A stretch of DNA of 64,000 nucleotides from Symbiodinium natans (GCA_905221605.1 CAJNDS010002230.1:429501-493500), one strand, 5' to 3'; positions 27,995 through 37,836 are shown, numbered from the stretch's first letter. Translations and numbers: made by a program. The notes: generated by a model not told the origin, from the sequence alone.

Positions 27995-28082
27995 ACAAAA
28001 AAAAGAAAAGAAAGAAAACAATAATTCCTTATAAGGGCAATATAGGGGTTATTGCTCTTGTTTCGGCGGGATCTCAAGCATA
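27951..28082. mobile_element. foldback element family 2 with long C tract
   Basis: TTTGCTTAAGAACC followed by about 27 C, then AATTCCTTATAAGGGCAATA and ATCTCAAGCATA. It sits flush against the exon at 27878-27949 and would supply that intron's 5' end. Confidence 0.68.
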
Positions 28083-28185
28083 TAGTAGTTTAGGGTTTAG
28101 GGTTTAGGGTTTAGGTTTTTTTGTTCGGGGTTTAGGGTATAGCATTTCATGCTTTAGCTTTCACTACTCAAGCAGCTCTTCACGT

Positions 28186-28238
28186 GACGGAAAAATACCC
28201 ATGCGCCCAAAAGAATCCCATAACATTAAGAAAGTATG
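28186..28238. repeat. dispersed repeat, inverted partner at 40128-40182
   Basis: GACGGAAAAATACCC, GCGCCCAAAAGAATCCCATA and ACATTAAGAAAGTA match, in reverse complement, the sequence at 40128-40182. Confidence 0.6.
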
Positions 28239-28676
28239 GGTTTTCATCTTCTTTTTACGCGACAGGGCAAAAAAAACAACAACACATCACCCTAGAACCT
28301 TAAACCTGGGCCCTGAACCCTAAGCTTTGGACCCCAACCCCTACGCCCTGAACCGAAACCCTAAACCTGAGGCTCTGAACCGAAATCCCTATGCCGATTG
28401 TTCAGACTTGCAGTAGAGTTGGTGCCCGATGGTTCGGAATTGCCCCCCCCCCCCCCCCCCTTCTCGAGGAAAAGCGCCCAGAGTCAATATACAGCATATA
28501 AAATATACAGTAATATATAGCATATTCTATAGATGATATTCTCTTATCTTGTATTATAGTATATATATATATACATCTCTCTCTCTCTCTCTCTGACATT
28601 CAATGGCCCATTTTCCCTACGAAATCCCAGGATTTTTCCCTTCCATTTTGCGGGATTTTCTAGGCTTTTCCGACAG

Positions 28677-28743
28677 GCATCTGGTCCAGCTAAAAGTACC
28701 ACCGATTAAAGAGCAAGGGGCGTTTGCAAGAAAATCCCAGTGA
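28677..28743 (+). CDS. mini-exon, possibly terminal
   Basis: Acceptor TTTCCGACAG|G. After one base: HLVQLKVPPIKEQGAFARKS then Q and TGA at 28741-28743. GTTTGCAAG inside could act as donor instead. Confidence 0.5.
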
Positions 28744-29112
28744 AACTTCGTGAGGCACAGACCAACCTCCTACTGGAAATCCTAAAACCCTAAAACCTTG
28801 AAACCCTGGACCATGAAGCTCTAAAACGCCAAACTCCTACGTAGCCCTCAAGCCCCCAAACCCCTAAACGCCCACCAAATCCACAACCCCCTACGGCAAA
28901 CCCCTAAACCTTGAAACCCTCAAGCCCTACAACCTTCACCCGAAGCCCTGAACTGCACCCTGAGAGCCCCCAGGCCTCAAGCCCTCAACTAGACCGAGCC
29001 CCCTGACCCGAAATCCGGGACTGTGCTTCTTTCAAGGGCCAGTACTTATGGTATTTCATTGTTGTTTTTGGGGGTTCTTGGGCCCTGAGACCTTCTTTGC
29101 TTCGGCTTGCAG

Positions 29113-29179
29113 GATGGGTTGTGTTCAGGGGCTGGAGATTGCGTGCTTTGGGGAGTTGTCGCTGGCCGTTACTGTCAAG
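29113..29179 (+). CDS. mini-exon, two frames open
   Basis: Acceptor TTCGGCTTGCAG|G, donor GTCAAG|GTCTAA. One frame is MGCVQGLEIACFGELSLAVT then VK (after one base); the other is DGLCSGAGDCVLWGVVAGRY. Confidence 0.55.
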
Positions 29180-29191
29180 GTCTAAGCCTCA

Positions 29192-29470
29192 ACCCCAAAC
29201 CCCAAACCCCAAACCCCAAACCCCAAACCCCAAACCCCAAACCCCAAACCCCAAACCCCAAACCCCAAACCCCAAACCCCAAACCCCAAACCCTAAACCC
29301 TAAACCCTAAACCCTAAACCCTCAACCCTAAACCCTAAACCCCAAACCCCAAACCCCAAACCCCTCATCCCCAAACCTCAAACCCCAAACCCCAAACCCT
29401 AAACCCTAAACCCTAAACCCTAAACCCTAAACCCTAAACCCTAAACCCTAAACCCTAAACCCTAAACGTT
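29192..29470. repeat. (CCCCAAA)n array grading into CCCTAAA
   Basis: A homogeneous T-to-C variant block to 29290, then mixed units. Pro-Asn-Pro-Lys-Pro frames here are repeat artefacts. Confidence 0.98.
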
Positions 29471-29492
29471 AGGGCATCCTTCCTCTGTGCAG

Positions 29493-29564
29493 CGAGGACG
29501 TATGACCGCTTCCTCAGTGACTGTGGCAGCCAAAGTTCGCCGACGGGGCCCAGCCGCGTGCTCA
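29493..29564 (+). CDS. exon of an in-phase chain ending at 30113
   Basis: Acceptor CCTCTGTGCAG|C, donor GCTCA|GTGAGA. After two bases: RTYDRFLSDCGSQSSPTGPS then RVL plus 1 nt. Confidence 0.66.
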
Positions 29565-29609
29565 GTGAGATAAAACACTAGGTTGGTTTTTTGGAACATT
29601 TTGTATTTT

Positions 29610-29866
29610 CCTTATTTGGGTTTATAAAGGGCCGTATATATAAATAGAAAATGTAAGTAAATCAATGATATATATATATATATATTTATATTTATATTTC
29701 ATTCCTAGTAAATAAACAAATAAAAGTAATTATATAAATAAGTATATAAATATAAATACATAAACATAAATATAAATAAATATATATACATAACAAAAAA
29801 TTATAAATAAATAAATAAATAAATATATATATATATATATATATATCTTTATTTATTTATTATTTC
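29610..29866. repeat. AT-rich TATA/AAATA simple sequence in an intron
   Basis: Runs of TATATA and AAATAAAT between two exons that join in phase; ends in the acceptor TTATTTCAG. Confidence 0.9.
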
Positions 29867-29868
29867 AG

Positions 29869-29899
29869 AGAGTTTGAAGGCCAACCGAGAACAGTTTGG
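29869..29899 (+). CDS. 31-nt exon of the in-phase chain
   Basis: Acceptor TTATTTCAG|A completes the split codon and reads SLKANREQF plus 2 nt to donor TTTGG|GTTAGT. Confidence 0.6.
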
Positions 29900-29911
29900 G
29901 TTAGTCATCTT

Positions 29912-30020
29912 GGGACGTTCCCCCTTATACTAACAGTCCTGGATAGGGAATAGTGTAGTACCCACTCATACCCCTATTGTAGTCCCTACTAAGGACTGTT
30001 AGTATAAGGGGGAACATCCC
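29912..30020. mobile_element. foldback element family 1, full copy
   Basis: GGGACGTTCCCCCTTATAC...GGACTGTTAGTATAAGG then GGGAACATCCC; near-perfect arms. Lies within an intron between two in-phase exons. Confidence 0.78.
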
Positions 30021-30079
30021 AAGTTAGAAAGATTTCATATCCTCAAACCCCCACCCCATATCTTTCTTCGATTTGACAG

Positions 30080-30113
30080 GGTTTTCGGTGAGTTCACACA
30101 CTCACTTCGCTGA
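30080..30113 (+). CDS. terminal exon of the 27.5-30.1 kb run
   Basis: Acceptor GATTTGACAG|G completes the codon and reads VFGEFTHSLR, stop TGA 30111-30113. The non-telomeric spacer that follows agrees with a gene end. Confidence 0.52.
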
Positions 30114-30940
30114 GTGAATTCGCCAGCTCGCTTTGCTCACGCCGTTTATGCAACATTATCGCAGGCCATCCATGATGAAGGAAATGCAGGACTATTGGGC
30201 GGTTAGAATAACATTACGGGTGCGTGCCAAAAGACTTCTATTGTGCACCTATTAAACGTTAATGCTAATGTTGTAGCGCGGGGAAAAGGAGTAAAAGCAC
30301 CCCACATATACACCTTTTTGAAAAGTAAAGTCTGCGTATGCGGGCGCAAAAGGCACAGTTCATTTGAAAAAACACGTGAACGTAAGTGACGAAGTAATGA
30401 GGAGAGCACCCAAGAGCCCACTAAAAAGAACTACATTGTGGGGCACTCTTATCTTCTTCCAACTAATCTCAACAGATACAAGTGAACCCTGAAAGCCCAA
30501 ACTAAAAGAAAAACAAAACAGATTGTTGTTGGGTGAGCGTGTGATCTGTGACTTAGCGAAAGCAAAAGAAGATAATATGGGAAAATTGGAAGATACTACT
30601 AGTACATTACACATATATACATATTGTTTATACATGAGCGGGCAAAAACTACTCTAGAGGGCCGAATGTAGCCACGCATACAAACGTAGGCGCGGAAAGA
30701 CACGATGTAATATTACTAGCAGGCGAAATAAGAGTAAAAGTGCCCTGGTGCTCACTTCGCTCACACCTTCGTGCAAATAGACAAGAAAGGACGAAAACGC
30801 AAGGCATTACCATGCTGTCCGCGAGCCCCTTTAAGCAGACTTCTTTGCTTGCGAGTGAGCAATATGAATACAATAGATTTCGGGTCGGGCATGCATAATG
30901 ATGCACGATGAAAGAGAGATTGCAAAAGTGAATTAGATTG
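30114..30940. other. non-telomeric spacer with CTCACTTCGCTGAG-type palindromes
   Basis: About 830 bp without telomeric units. CACTCACTTCGCTGAGTG is a perfect short hairpin and related CTCACTTCGCTCAC motifs recur at about 30137 and 30751. Minus-strand frames of 70-90 codons exist but look random. Confidence 0.5.
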
Positions 30941-31242
30941 TGGGGGGTTTAGGGTTTAGGGTTTGGGGTTTAGGGTGTAGGGTTTAGGGTTTAGGGTTTG
31001 GGTTTTGGGTTTACGGTTTGGGGGTGTCGGATGAGCCGAAAAACATGTGTACGCCACGCGGACAGTGAGCATTCAAGACCCTAAACTGTATGGCGTGTCC
31101 ACCGACCCTATGAATCACTAAACCCTAAACCCTAAACCCTAAACCCTAAACCCTAAGCCCTAAGCCCTAAACCCTAAACCCTAAACCCTCAACCCTCAAC
31201 CCTAAACCCTAAACCCTAAACCCTAAACCCCACAATACGGAG

Positions 31243-31336
31243 CCGCATACGGGCTTGTCCCCCAAGAAGGGCCAAGCGGTTTGGCGAATCCCGCCGCGTG
31301 GGTGCGAAGCCTTGAAGTTCGCGGGGCTTTGAGATG
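31243..31336 (+). CDS. exon with consensus donor
   Basis: Acceptor AATACGGAG|C, donor AGATG|GTGAGTACC. After two bases: AYGLVPQEGPSGLANPAAWV then RSLEVRGALR plus 2 nt. Confidence 0.64.
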
Positions 31337-31452
31337 GTGAGTACCCTCAGCCCCCCCCCCCCCCCCCCCCCCGCAAAAAAAAAAGGAAGAAACAGAGCAT
31401 CCTAAATCCTTAAATCCCTAAGCCCTAAGCCCGAAACCTTCGCTTCTCCGAG

Positions 31453-31532
31453 TTTTTTGGAGGTGCCCAGTCCATGGCGATGCCAGCGGTGCAGCTCTGG
31501 ACCCGAGGACATCTGCCGATTGAGGGCCTGCG
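31453..31532 (+). CDS. exon, product not recognised
   Basis: Acceptor CGCTTCTCCGAG|T, donor CCTGCG|GTAGAC. Frame FFGGAQSMAMPAVQLWTRGH then LPIEGL plus 2 nt. Confidence 0.62.
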
Positions 31533-31602
31533 GTAGACTCCAGGGTTTAGGGTTTAGGGTTGAGGGTTTAGGGTTTTAGGGCTGAGGGCCATAAGATAAA
31601 CC

Positions 31603-31940
31603 CTGGGTGGTCAGTAAGCAAGGGCTTACACTAAACTCCAAACAGGTTGGAACATCCTTCTTCCCATATCCCCAAAGGGTATACTAGAGGGAATCCCAGC
31701 TCGAATCATATCCTTAAGCCATGTTGGCTAACTTTCTGGAGTTTTTGACCTGTTTCCCAAACCCTAAGGTGAGTGTGTTCCAAGTGTGCGCCGGTAAGGA
31801 TCCCACTTCTGGTGCAGCGGATGGCGGGTGGAGGGGAGGTGTCATATGATTTGAAGGGTCCTGGGTATTCATGGTGGGGTTGTGCGACCACGAATGAGGC
31901 TATAACCAGCGAGCTATTGCTACCCTACTGACCACCCCAG
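31603..31940. mobile_element. 338-bp inverted-repeat element
   Basis: Ends CTGGGTGGTCAGTAAG and TACTGACCACCCCAG are mirror images; flanks TAAAC/TAAAT may be a short target duplication. No transposase. A minus-strand frame of 61 codons inside is unsupported. Confidence 0.55.
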
Positions 31941-32236
31941 TAAATTCTGTCCCCCAAAGCCCTAAATGACCCTAAATCCTAAACTCTGAACCGTAAACCT
32001 GCATCTCTGAATTCCAAAATCTGAGCCTCAAACCTATAAACCTCCAAGCAGAAGGGGGGGGGATTTGAGGGGACCCTAAACCCTAAACCCTAACCCCTAA
32101 ATCCTAAACCCTAAACCCTAAACCCTAAACCCTAAACCCTAAACCCCAGACCCTAGACCCTAAACCCTAAACCCTAAACCCTAAACCCTAAACCCTGGTA
32201 GTTGGGGATCAAACAAGTGCCCATGAGCGTGGTCAG

Positions 32237-32310
32237 GCGAGGAGGTCACGGGCGCAAACGGCTTCTGCGCCCTCAACTTCGCCAAGACCTGTGCCCATGG
32301 CCGCCTATAA
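32237..32310 (+). CDS. mini-exon, Cys-containing, end uncertain
   Basis: Acceptor GTGGTCAG|G. After two bases: EEVTGANGFCALNFAKTCAH then GRL and a stop; AAGACCT|GTGCCC may be the donor. Confidence 0.5.
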
Positions 32311-32702
32311 TGCTTAGGGTTTAGGGTTTAGGGTTTGGGGTTTGGGGTTTGGGGTTTGGGGTTTAGGGTTTAGGGTTTAGGGTTTTAGGGTTGTAGGGGT
32401 TTAGGGCTTTAGGGTTTTAGGGTTTCAGGGTTTTAGGGTTTTAGGGTTTTAGGGGTTTAGGGCTTTAGGGTTGTAGGGTTTCAGGGTTTTAGGGTTTCAG
32501 GGTTTTAGGGTTTACTGCTGTAAGCCTCTCAAGTCGGTTTCGGGTGTAGGGTTAAGGGGTTAAGGGCTTTAGGATTTGGGGACCCAGGGCCTACACCCGG
32601 CTTGAGGGTTTGGGTTTGTAGGGTTTAATTAGGGGTCTATATGAGAGGGTTTGGTTCAGGTGCCCCAAATTGGAGACCTTTTTTAAGAGCTGACCACTAC
32701 AG

Positions 32703-32758
32703 GTCCTTGGCTATGCTTTCAAGGGTCAAGAAGCGGCACACTATGCGGATAGCTTTCG
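32703..32758 (+). CDS. exon in phase with 32999
   Basis: Acceptor ACCACTACAG|G, donor TTTCG|GTTTTA. Eighteen codons VLGYAFKGQEAAHYADSF plus 2 nt. Confidence 0.64.
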
Positions 32759-32998
32759 GTTTTAGCACTTCAGGACCCTAAAGTAGCTACCAACACTATC
32801 CTGTTTGTCGCCCCTACATATTCTAATACCCTAAACCCTAAACCCTAAACCCTTAACCCTAAACCCTAAACCCTAAACTCTAAACCCTAAACCCTAAGCC
32901 CTAAACCCTAAACCCTAAACCCTAAACCCTACACCCTAAACCCTAAACCCTAAACCCTAAACCGCTGATGAAATTGGAGAGGGGCTCGGAGCTCCCAG

Positions 32999-33044
32999 GG
33001 GGGTCAAGTCGAAGTCTTCCAGCTTGACCCCTACACCCACCTAA
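32999..33044 (+). CDS. mini-exon following 32703-32758 in phase
   Basis: Acceptor AGCTCCCAG|G; reads GVKSKSSSLTPTPT then TAA 33042-33044, but the Pro/Thr tail runs into CCCTAA-like repeat, so the true end may be earlier. Confidence 0.42.
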
Positions 33045-33236
33045 GCCCTAAACCCTGAACCCTGTAGAAGCCCAAAACCCAAAACCCAAAACCCTAAACC
33101 CTAAATCCTAAATTCTACATCCTAATCCTAAATCCTAAACCCTAAGCCCCAGCCCTAGACCCAAAAACCTAAATCCTGAACCCTGTAGACCCTACATCCT
33201 AAAGCCAAAAGCCCTTGTCTGTCCGCTCTGCTTCAG

Positions 33237-33289
33237 GTGCAGACGCTGTTGCTAACAAGGACCTGTGCGCAATTTCGGGTCGCCACAAA
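33237..33289 (+). CDS. mini-exon ending at a telomeric donor
   Basis: Acceptor CTCTGCTTCAG|G, donor CACAAA|GTTTAGG. After two bases: ADAVANKDLCAISGRHK, phase 0. The segment at 33927 continues in phase 0. Confidence 0.58.
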
Positions 33290-33556
33290 GTTTAGGTATA
33301 GGGTTTAGGGTTTAGGGTTCAGGGTTCAGGGTTTAGGGTTTGGGGTTTAGGGTTTAGGGTTTAGGCTTTTGGGCAGTTTTGGGTCTTGGGTTTAGGGTTG
33401 GGGTTCAGGGCATCGGGTACCAAGGGGTTGAGACTCGTACCCCTGAGGTTGTACCCCAAAGTTTTTCCCCTTGGAGGATCCTAAAGAAGGGCCCCCCCCC
33501 CCCCCCATACCCAAGGGTACATTCTTAGGTGTCCAAGGTGAAGTCGCATGTCTGAG

Positions 33557-33810
33557 GGTAGTTTCCTGGGCCCCTCAGATTGGTCCCTTACCTCCTTTAA
33601 AGGGTTCTGAAGTATCTTTGTCATAGTGGGGGTAACGTTTCGCCTTTTTCAGGGTGCTTAAACACAATAAGGAATAGAAACTTACATGTTTAATATGATC
33701 CCAACCATGAACTAGATACGGGCCCTTGGGTTGTAGAGGGGCATATAAGGGAAACCCTTTTAAGGGCCCAGACTAGGGGACCATGCAACTAGCCTAAGAC
33801 CATGCGGGCA
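33557..33810. mobile_element. foldback element family 4 interrupted by a TA-flanked insertion
   Basis: The family-4 order GGTCCCTTACCTCC...GTTCTGAAGTA breaks at 33614 and resumes at 33719 with CGGGCCCTTGGGTTG...GGGACCATGCAACTA. The uninterrupted copy at 62490-62640 has GAAGTACGGGCCC, showing the insertion point. Confidence 0.72.
33615..33716. mobile_element. 102-bp nested MITE with TA duplication (family 9)
   Basis: TCTTTGTCATAG...GAACTAGA flanked by TA on both sides. A second copy, also TA-flanked, is at 41284-41384. TA duplication is typical of Tc1/mariner-type transposition. Confidence 0.72.
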
Positions 33811-33926
33811 GCTAAACCCTAAACCCTAAACCCTAAACCCTAAACCCTAAACCCTAAACCCTAAACCCTAAACCCTAAACCCTAAAACCCAAAACACCCC
33901 GGAGCTGCGTCGTGGTTTGCCTGCAG

Positions 33927-33960
33927 CTTCTTGCCCCAAGGAAAGACGCCGGCTTGCCAA
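33927..33960 (+). CDS. possible mini-exon
   Basis: Acceptor TTTGCCTGCAG|C; LLAPRKDAGLP in phase 0 after 33289. The 3' end is lost in CCCAAAACC repeats. Confidence 0.42.
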
Positions 33961-34158
33961 AACCCAAAACCCCAAACCCTAAACCCTAAACCCTGAACCC
34001 CTAACCCTGAGGTTTATGGCTTGGGGCGAGAGAGAGAGAGAGAGAGAGAGTGAGACAGACAGACAGACAGACAGACAGCGAGAGAGAGAGAGAGAGAGAG
34101 CGGGGGAGAGGGGGAGAGAGAGAAAGAGAGAGTGAGTGAGTGAGAGAGAGTGAGAGAG

Positions 34159-34230
34159 TCCTCCGGGTTCACCCCGCGAGCGCCTTCCCGGGGCCCTTGG
34201 CATTCTTCGTGTTTTCCCAATTCGGAAAAG
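34159..34230 (+). CDS. possible mini-exon after a GA microsatellite
   Basis: GAGAGAG|T to donor GAAAAG|GTTGCA, open in two frames (for example SSGFTPRAPSRGPWHSSCFP). The preceding 34025-34158 is a GAGA/GACA microsatellite. Confidence 0.38.
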
Positions 34231-34340
34231 GTTGCAGAGGGTCAAAACCCTAAACCCTAAACCCTAAAACCTAAACCCTAAACCTTAAACCCTAAACCCT
34301 CAACCCTCAACCCTCAACCCTCAACCCCAAACGCGAGCAG

Positions 34341-34415
34341 GATTATTCCTACTTCGCCAAGAGCATCGACTTCCAGAACCCTTCGATGCGCTGGGGACGC
34401 CCAGGAACTGACTGA
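34341..34415 (+). CDS. probable terminal exon of the 31.2-34.4 kb run
   Basis: Acceptor CGCGAGCAG|G. Frame DYSYFAKSIDFQNPSMRWGR then PGTD, stop TGA 34413-34415. Very protein-like; family not recognised. Confidence 0.58.
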   Translation, partial: DYSYFAKSIDFQNPSMRWGRPGTD

Positions 34416-34689
34416 CGGGCTGACTTCGTCCCGACGTCGAGGAAGTGGGTTTAGGGTTTAGGGTTTAGGGTTTAGGGTTTAGGGTTTATGGTTTGGGGTT
34501 CAAGGAAGTCATACTCGGACCCCAAGCATGTACCCCGAAGAGGTCCCCTCAACATACTCCCCAATATGGCCCTTATATTCCCTTAGAGAAACTTCAAAAA
34601 GGGTCCCCAACCCAAGGGTACAACCTTCATAAACATTCCATAGGTGCTTGTCGGATTCAAAAGCCGAACACCGGAATTGCCGCTCTCTC

Positions 34690-34902
34690 TCTCTCTCTCT
34701 TTATATATATATATATATATTCTAGACACATACATACATACATACATACATACATACATACATACATACATACATACATACATACATACATACATACATA
34801 CATACACATATGTACATGTACATGTACATATACATGTAGATATACATATACATATACATATGCATATGCATATACATATACATATACCTATCCACACATA
34901 CG

Positions 34903-34933
<31 letters not shown>

Positions 34934-34972
34934 GTGTATATATATGTATATATATATATATCTGTTCGTTCA
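34690..34972. repeat. TCTC, TATA and CATA microsatellites
   Basis: A (CATA)n run of about 75 bp and TATACA runs. Long open frames on both strands across it encode Tyr-Ile/His dipeptides and are artefacts, except the real exon at their downstream edge. Confidence 0.97.
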
Positions 34973-34981
34973 TTCCCTCAG

Positions 34982-35077
34982 TTGGTGACCGCGAATCGCA
35001 AGCCCCATGCCGCCCAAGGTGCCAACGTGCGCTGGGACGGCCGCTACTGCCGCCTCAACGGCTTCCTCCAGGAATCG
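34982..35077 (+). CDS. 96-nt exon, product not recognised
   Basis: Acceptor CATTCCCTCAG|T, donor GAATCG|GTGAGG. Thirty-two codons, phase 0: [20 protein letters not shown] then [12 protein letters not shown]. The GC-rich third positions contrast with the flanking TATA repeat. The next exon follows in phase. Confidence 0.72.
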
Positions 35078-35191
35078 GTGAGGGGCCCAAGTTGTTGGGG
35101 TTAAGGGTTGCGGGTTTAGGGTTTAGGGTTTAGGGATAGGGGTGAGGGTCTAGAGTGGAGATGTGTGGTGTTGGGCATTGGCTGGTCAAAG

Positions 35192-35238
35192 GTTTGGGGT
35201 GCCCACGAACCTACACGTTCCCGGCTTGCCAACTCAGG
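35192..35238 (+). CDS. mini-exon in phase with the previous one
   Basis: Acceptor GGTCAAAG|G, donor CTCAGG|GTATAG. Frame VWGAHEPTRSRLANS plus 2 nt. Confidence 0.6.
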
Positions 35239-35703
35239 GTATAGGGTATAGGGTTTAGGGTGTAGGGTGCAGGGTTTAGGGTTTAGGGTTTAGGGCTTCA
35301 GGTTTTTGACTTTTGGGGTTGGGGTCCTGTGAGAGCTTGTCATGGAGTTCGGAGCTTCAAGGGACAAGGCAAAACTTCAACCCCAAACCCGAAGCCCTCC
35401 AAGCCTAAACCCTAAGTCATGAACCCTAAATCCTAAGGACGAATCCTTAAACCCGGAACTACAGTTAATATGGGGGCCTGAAGAATGTTGAATAGGGGTT
35501 TTGGGGGTCAATATAGGTATAAATTTATAGGGCCCATGAGGGAATACTATTCGTAAATATTCGGGCCCATGTAGTCCTCGTTGCTTCTTACATCCACAAG
35601 TGAGTCGAGTCTTCAGCCGTCCGGATGACCGCTTGTTAGGGTTTAGGGTTTAGGGTTTAGGGTTTAAGGTTAAGGGTTTAGGGTTTAGGGTCCTAAGCCC
35701 GAG

Positions 35704-35766
35704 GTCGTGAAGCTTCAGCACAACTTCACGGCGCTGCAGCGTCACGCGCGCGAGCCCGGTGCTCAG
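35704..35766 (+). CDS. exon, product not recognised
   Basis: Acceptor AAGCCCGAG|G, donor GCTCAG|GTCTGT. Twenty-one codons, phase 0: VVKLQHNFTALQRHAREPGA then Q. An acceptor six bases upstream (CCTAAG) is possible. Confidence 0.66.
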
Positions 35767-35959
35767 GTCTGTAGCCAGTAGAGTGCCTTCCTGACGTTTA
35801 CCTGCTGGGATCCCGAACTAAACCCTGAAACCCAGACCACTTTGAACCCTAAACCCTAAACCCTCAACCCTAAACCCGAAACCCCAAAACCCTAAGCCCT
35901 CAACTCTCGAACCCCTGAACCCTGAAACCCTCGACCTCCATGAACCCCGAAATCCGCAG

Positions 35960-36052
35960 ACCCGAGCACCTGGATCGCTCTCAGGCTCTGTGAGACAAAG
36001 TACTCCAAACACGGCGTGGAGCGGCTGTCATTCTTGGACCGCGGGGCGGGGA
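35960..36052 (+). CDS. exon, first of a three-exon in-phase chain
   Basis: Acceptor AAATCCGCAG|A, donor GGGGA|GTACCT. After two bases: PSTWIALRLCETKYSKHGVE then RLSFLDRGAG (30 codons) plus 1 nt. Strongly protein-like. Confidence 0.7.
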
Positions 36053-36278
36053 GTACCTAAACCCTTAAAAGCCCTAAGCCACAAACCCTAAACCCTTAAG
36101 CCTAGAGCCTATAGGGTGGGAGAGTTGTTGTGTTAGAGGCCTTGAGGCTTGAGCTTTCGGCCTCTGGGGTTTAGGGTTTAGGGTTTAGGGTTTAGGGTTT
36201 AGGGTTTAGGGTTTAGGGTTTAGGGTTTAGGGTTTAGGGTTTAGGGTTTAGGGTTTAGGGGGGTGTGGAACATGAGAG

Positions 36279-36323
36279 CCCCCACGAAGCATTGGCATGA
36301 AGTGTTCCCAGGACCAGGCTCAG
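36279..36323 (+). CDS. exon, second of the chain
   Basis: Acceptor AACATGAGAG|C completes a Thr codon and reads PTKHWHEVFPGPGS plus 1 nt; donor GGCTCAG|GTGGAT. Confidence 0.64.
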
Positions 36324-36610
36324 GTGGATTTTCGTGGTTGTTTAGGAGGAGGGTTCATAGATAGGGTTCATAAATAGGGTTTATAAATAAAGTTTGGGGT
36401 TTAGGGTTTAGGGTTTAGGGTTCAAGGATTAGGGTTTAGGGTGGGTTTCGGGTTGAGAGTTTAGGGGGAGGGTCACCCCAAGAATCGCACGCTCCCCAAG
36501 TCCTAAACCCTAAGCCTTAAGCCCACCAGTCCTTAAAGCCCTTCAGGGTCTAGGGTTTAGGGTTTAGGATTTAGGGTTTAGGGTTTTAACCTTGCGTCCC
36601 GAACCTCCAG

Positions 36611-36705
36611 CTCCAAACCTGGAGGACATGTTGGAGCTCTCCCGGCAAGAGAAGGATGATGCGCCGAGCCCGCTACTGAGCAATGGCATGGCCCAGTCGT
36701 TCCGG
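36611..36705 (+). CDS. exon, third of the chain, telomeric donor
   Basis: Acceptor CGAACCTCCAG|C completes an Ala codon and reads PNLEDMLELSRQEKDDAPSP then LLSNGMAQSFR (31 codons), phase 0, donor TTCCGG|GTTTAG. The other frames contain stops, so the frame is fixed. Confidence 0.72.
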
Positions 36706-37054
36706 GTTTAGAAACCCTAAGCCCGCAACCCGTAACCCTGAACCCTGAACCCTTAGCCCTTAACCCCAACTCTCAACACCTTACGCCCCGAAACCCCTCA
36801 ACCCTAAACCCCCCAAACCCCTAAAACTCTCAACCCCGAAGCCCCTGAGCCCCCTTCTAAACCGTCAATCCAAAGCCTCTGATCCTCTTCGTCGGTATCT
36901 TAGGGTTTAGGGTGTGGGCTCAGGAGGACCCAGGGATTAGGGTTTCTTGGAGGGTTTAGGGGGTCGCAAAAATATCTAAGAATCATGGCCAACATCAACC
37001 CCCCCTCCCCTCAAAACCCTACTCTACTTTTGGAGGCCCCTGTACTAATATAGG

Positions 37055-37079
37055 GCGCGCGAGGAGAGCGACGTGCAGG
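37055..37079 (+). CDS. possible micro-exon
   Basis: AATATAG|G to CGTGCAG|GTTCTG; frame AREESDVQ or GARGERRA. Weak because of length. Confidence 0.33.
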
Positions 37080-37316
37080 TTCTGAAACCAACGAAAGATC
37101 CGAATCCTAAACTCCTCCAAGCCCCAAATCTTGAACCTTAAGCAATAAGGGCATAGGGTTTAGGGACCGAGGGTTTAGGGTTTAGGGGTGTTGGGGTCTA
37201 GGTTTAAGGGTTCGCCTAAACCCTAGACCCTAGACCCCAGACCCTAGACTCTAAACTCTAAATCCTAAAGCCTAAACCCTAACCCCTAAACCCATAAACC
37301 CCAAAGTCCTGCAAAG

Positions 37317-37390
37317 CAGTCCGAGGCTTACTGGAGGCGGAGAGGATGGCAGCCTGGAACTGTGTCTGCCGCCTACTTCCGGGCTTCAGG
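37317..37390 (+). CDS. exon, telomeric donor, in phase with the next two
   Basis: Acceptor TCCTGCAAAG|C, donor CTTCAGG|GTTTAG. After two bases: VRGLLEAERMAAWNCVCRLL then PGFR, phase 0. Another frame is open. Confidence 0.6.
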
Positions 37391-37474
37391 GTTTAGGGTT
37401 TAGGGTTTGGGGTTTAGGGTTCGGGGTTTGGGGTTTAGGGTTTGGGGTTTGGGGTTTGGGGTTTAGGGTTTAGG

Positions 37475-37700
37475 GTCTATTAGGGTTAACTAGTGTTTAT
37501 TAGGGCGTATTAGGGTTTATTAGGCTTTTCTTAGGGTTCATTAGGGTTTATTACGGTTGATTAGGGCTTTGTTTTTGGGTTATGTTAGGGTTGCGTTAGG
37601 GTATATTGGGGTTCATTCGCGTTTATTAGGGTTGATTGGGATTTATTAGTGTCTATTAGGGTTCATTAGTGTTTACCAGGGTTTGCTAGTGTTTACTAGG
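37475..37700. repeat. decamer telomere-variant array (GTTTATTAGG)n
   Basis: TTAGGG units separated by TTTA/TTCA insertions give a period of about 10 (GTTTATTAGG, GTTCATTAGG), unlike the 7-bp arrays elsewhere. Confidence 0.85.
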
Positions 37701-37732
37701 GTTTTCGGGGTTTGGAGGTTCGCTCTTCCCAG

Positions 37733-37768
37733 AGAAACAACCCCTTTGTCAATATTAACTCGGACGGG
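37733..37768 (+). CDS. 36-nt exon
   Basis: Acceptor CTCTTCCCAG|A, donor GACGGG|GTATTG. Twelve codons, phase 0: RNNPFVNINSDG. Confidence 0.6.
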
Positions 37769-37836
37769 GTATTGGGACGGGAGCGTTCAGGGGTTTAAGG
37801 CAAAGGTTTTGGGGTTTTGGGTCTGGGGGTTTGCAG

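Noticed and set aside
30203-30906. Three minus-strand frames of 72-91 codons
   Set aside because: Overlapping, without domain signs, in AT-rich spacer after a gene end.
34493-35133. 203-codon and shorter frames across the CATA/TATA microsatellite
   Set aside because: Most of the length is Tyr-Ile/His repeat; only the part from 34982, bounded by splice sites, is kept as an exon.
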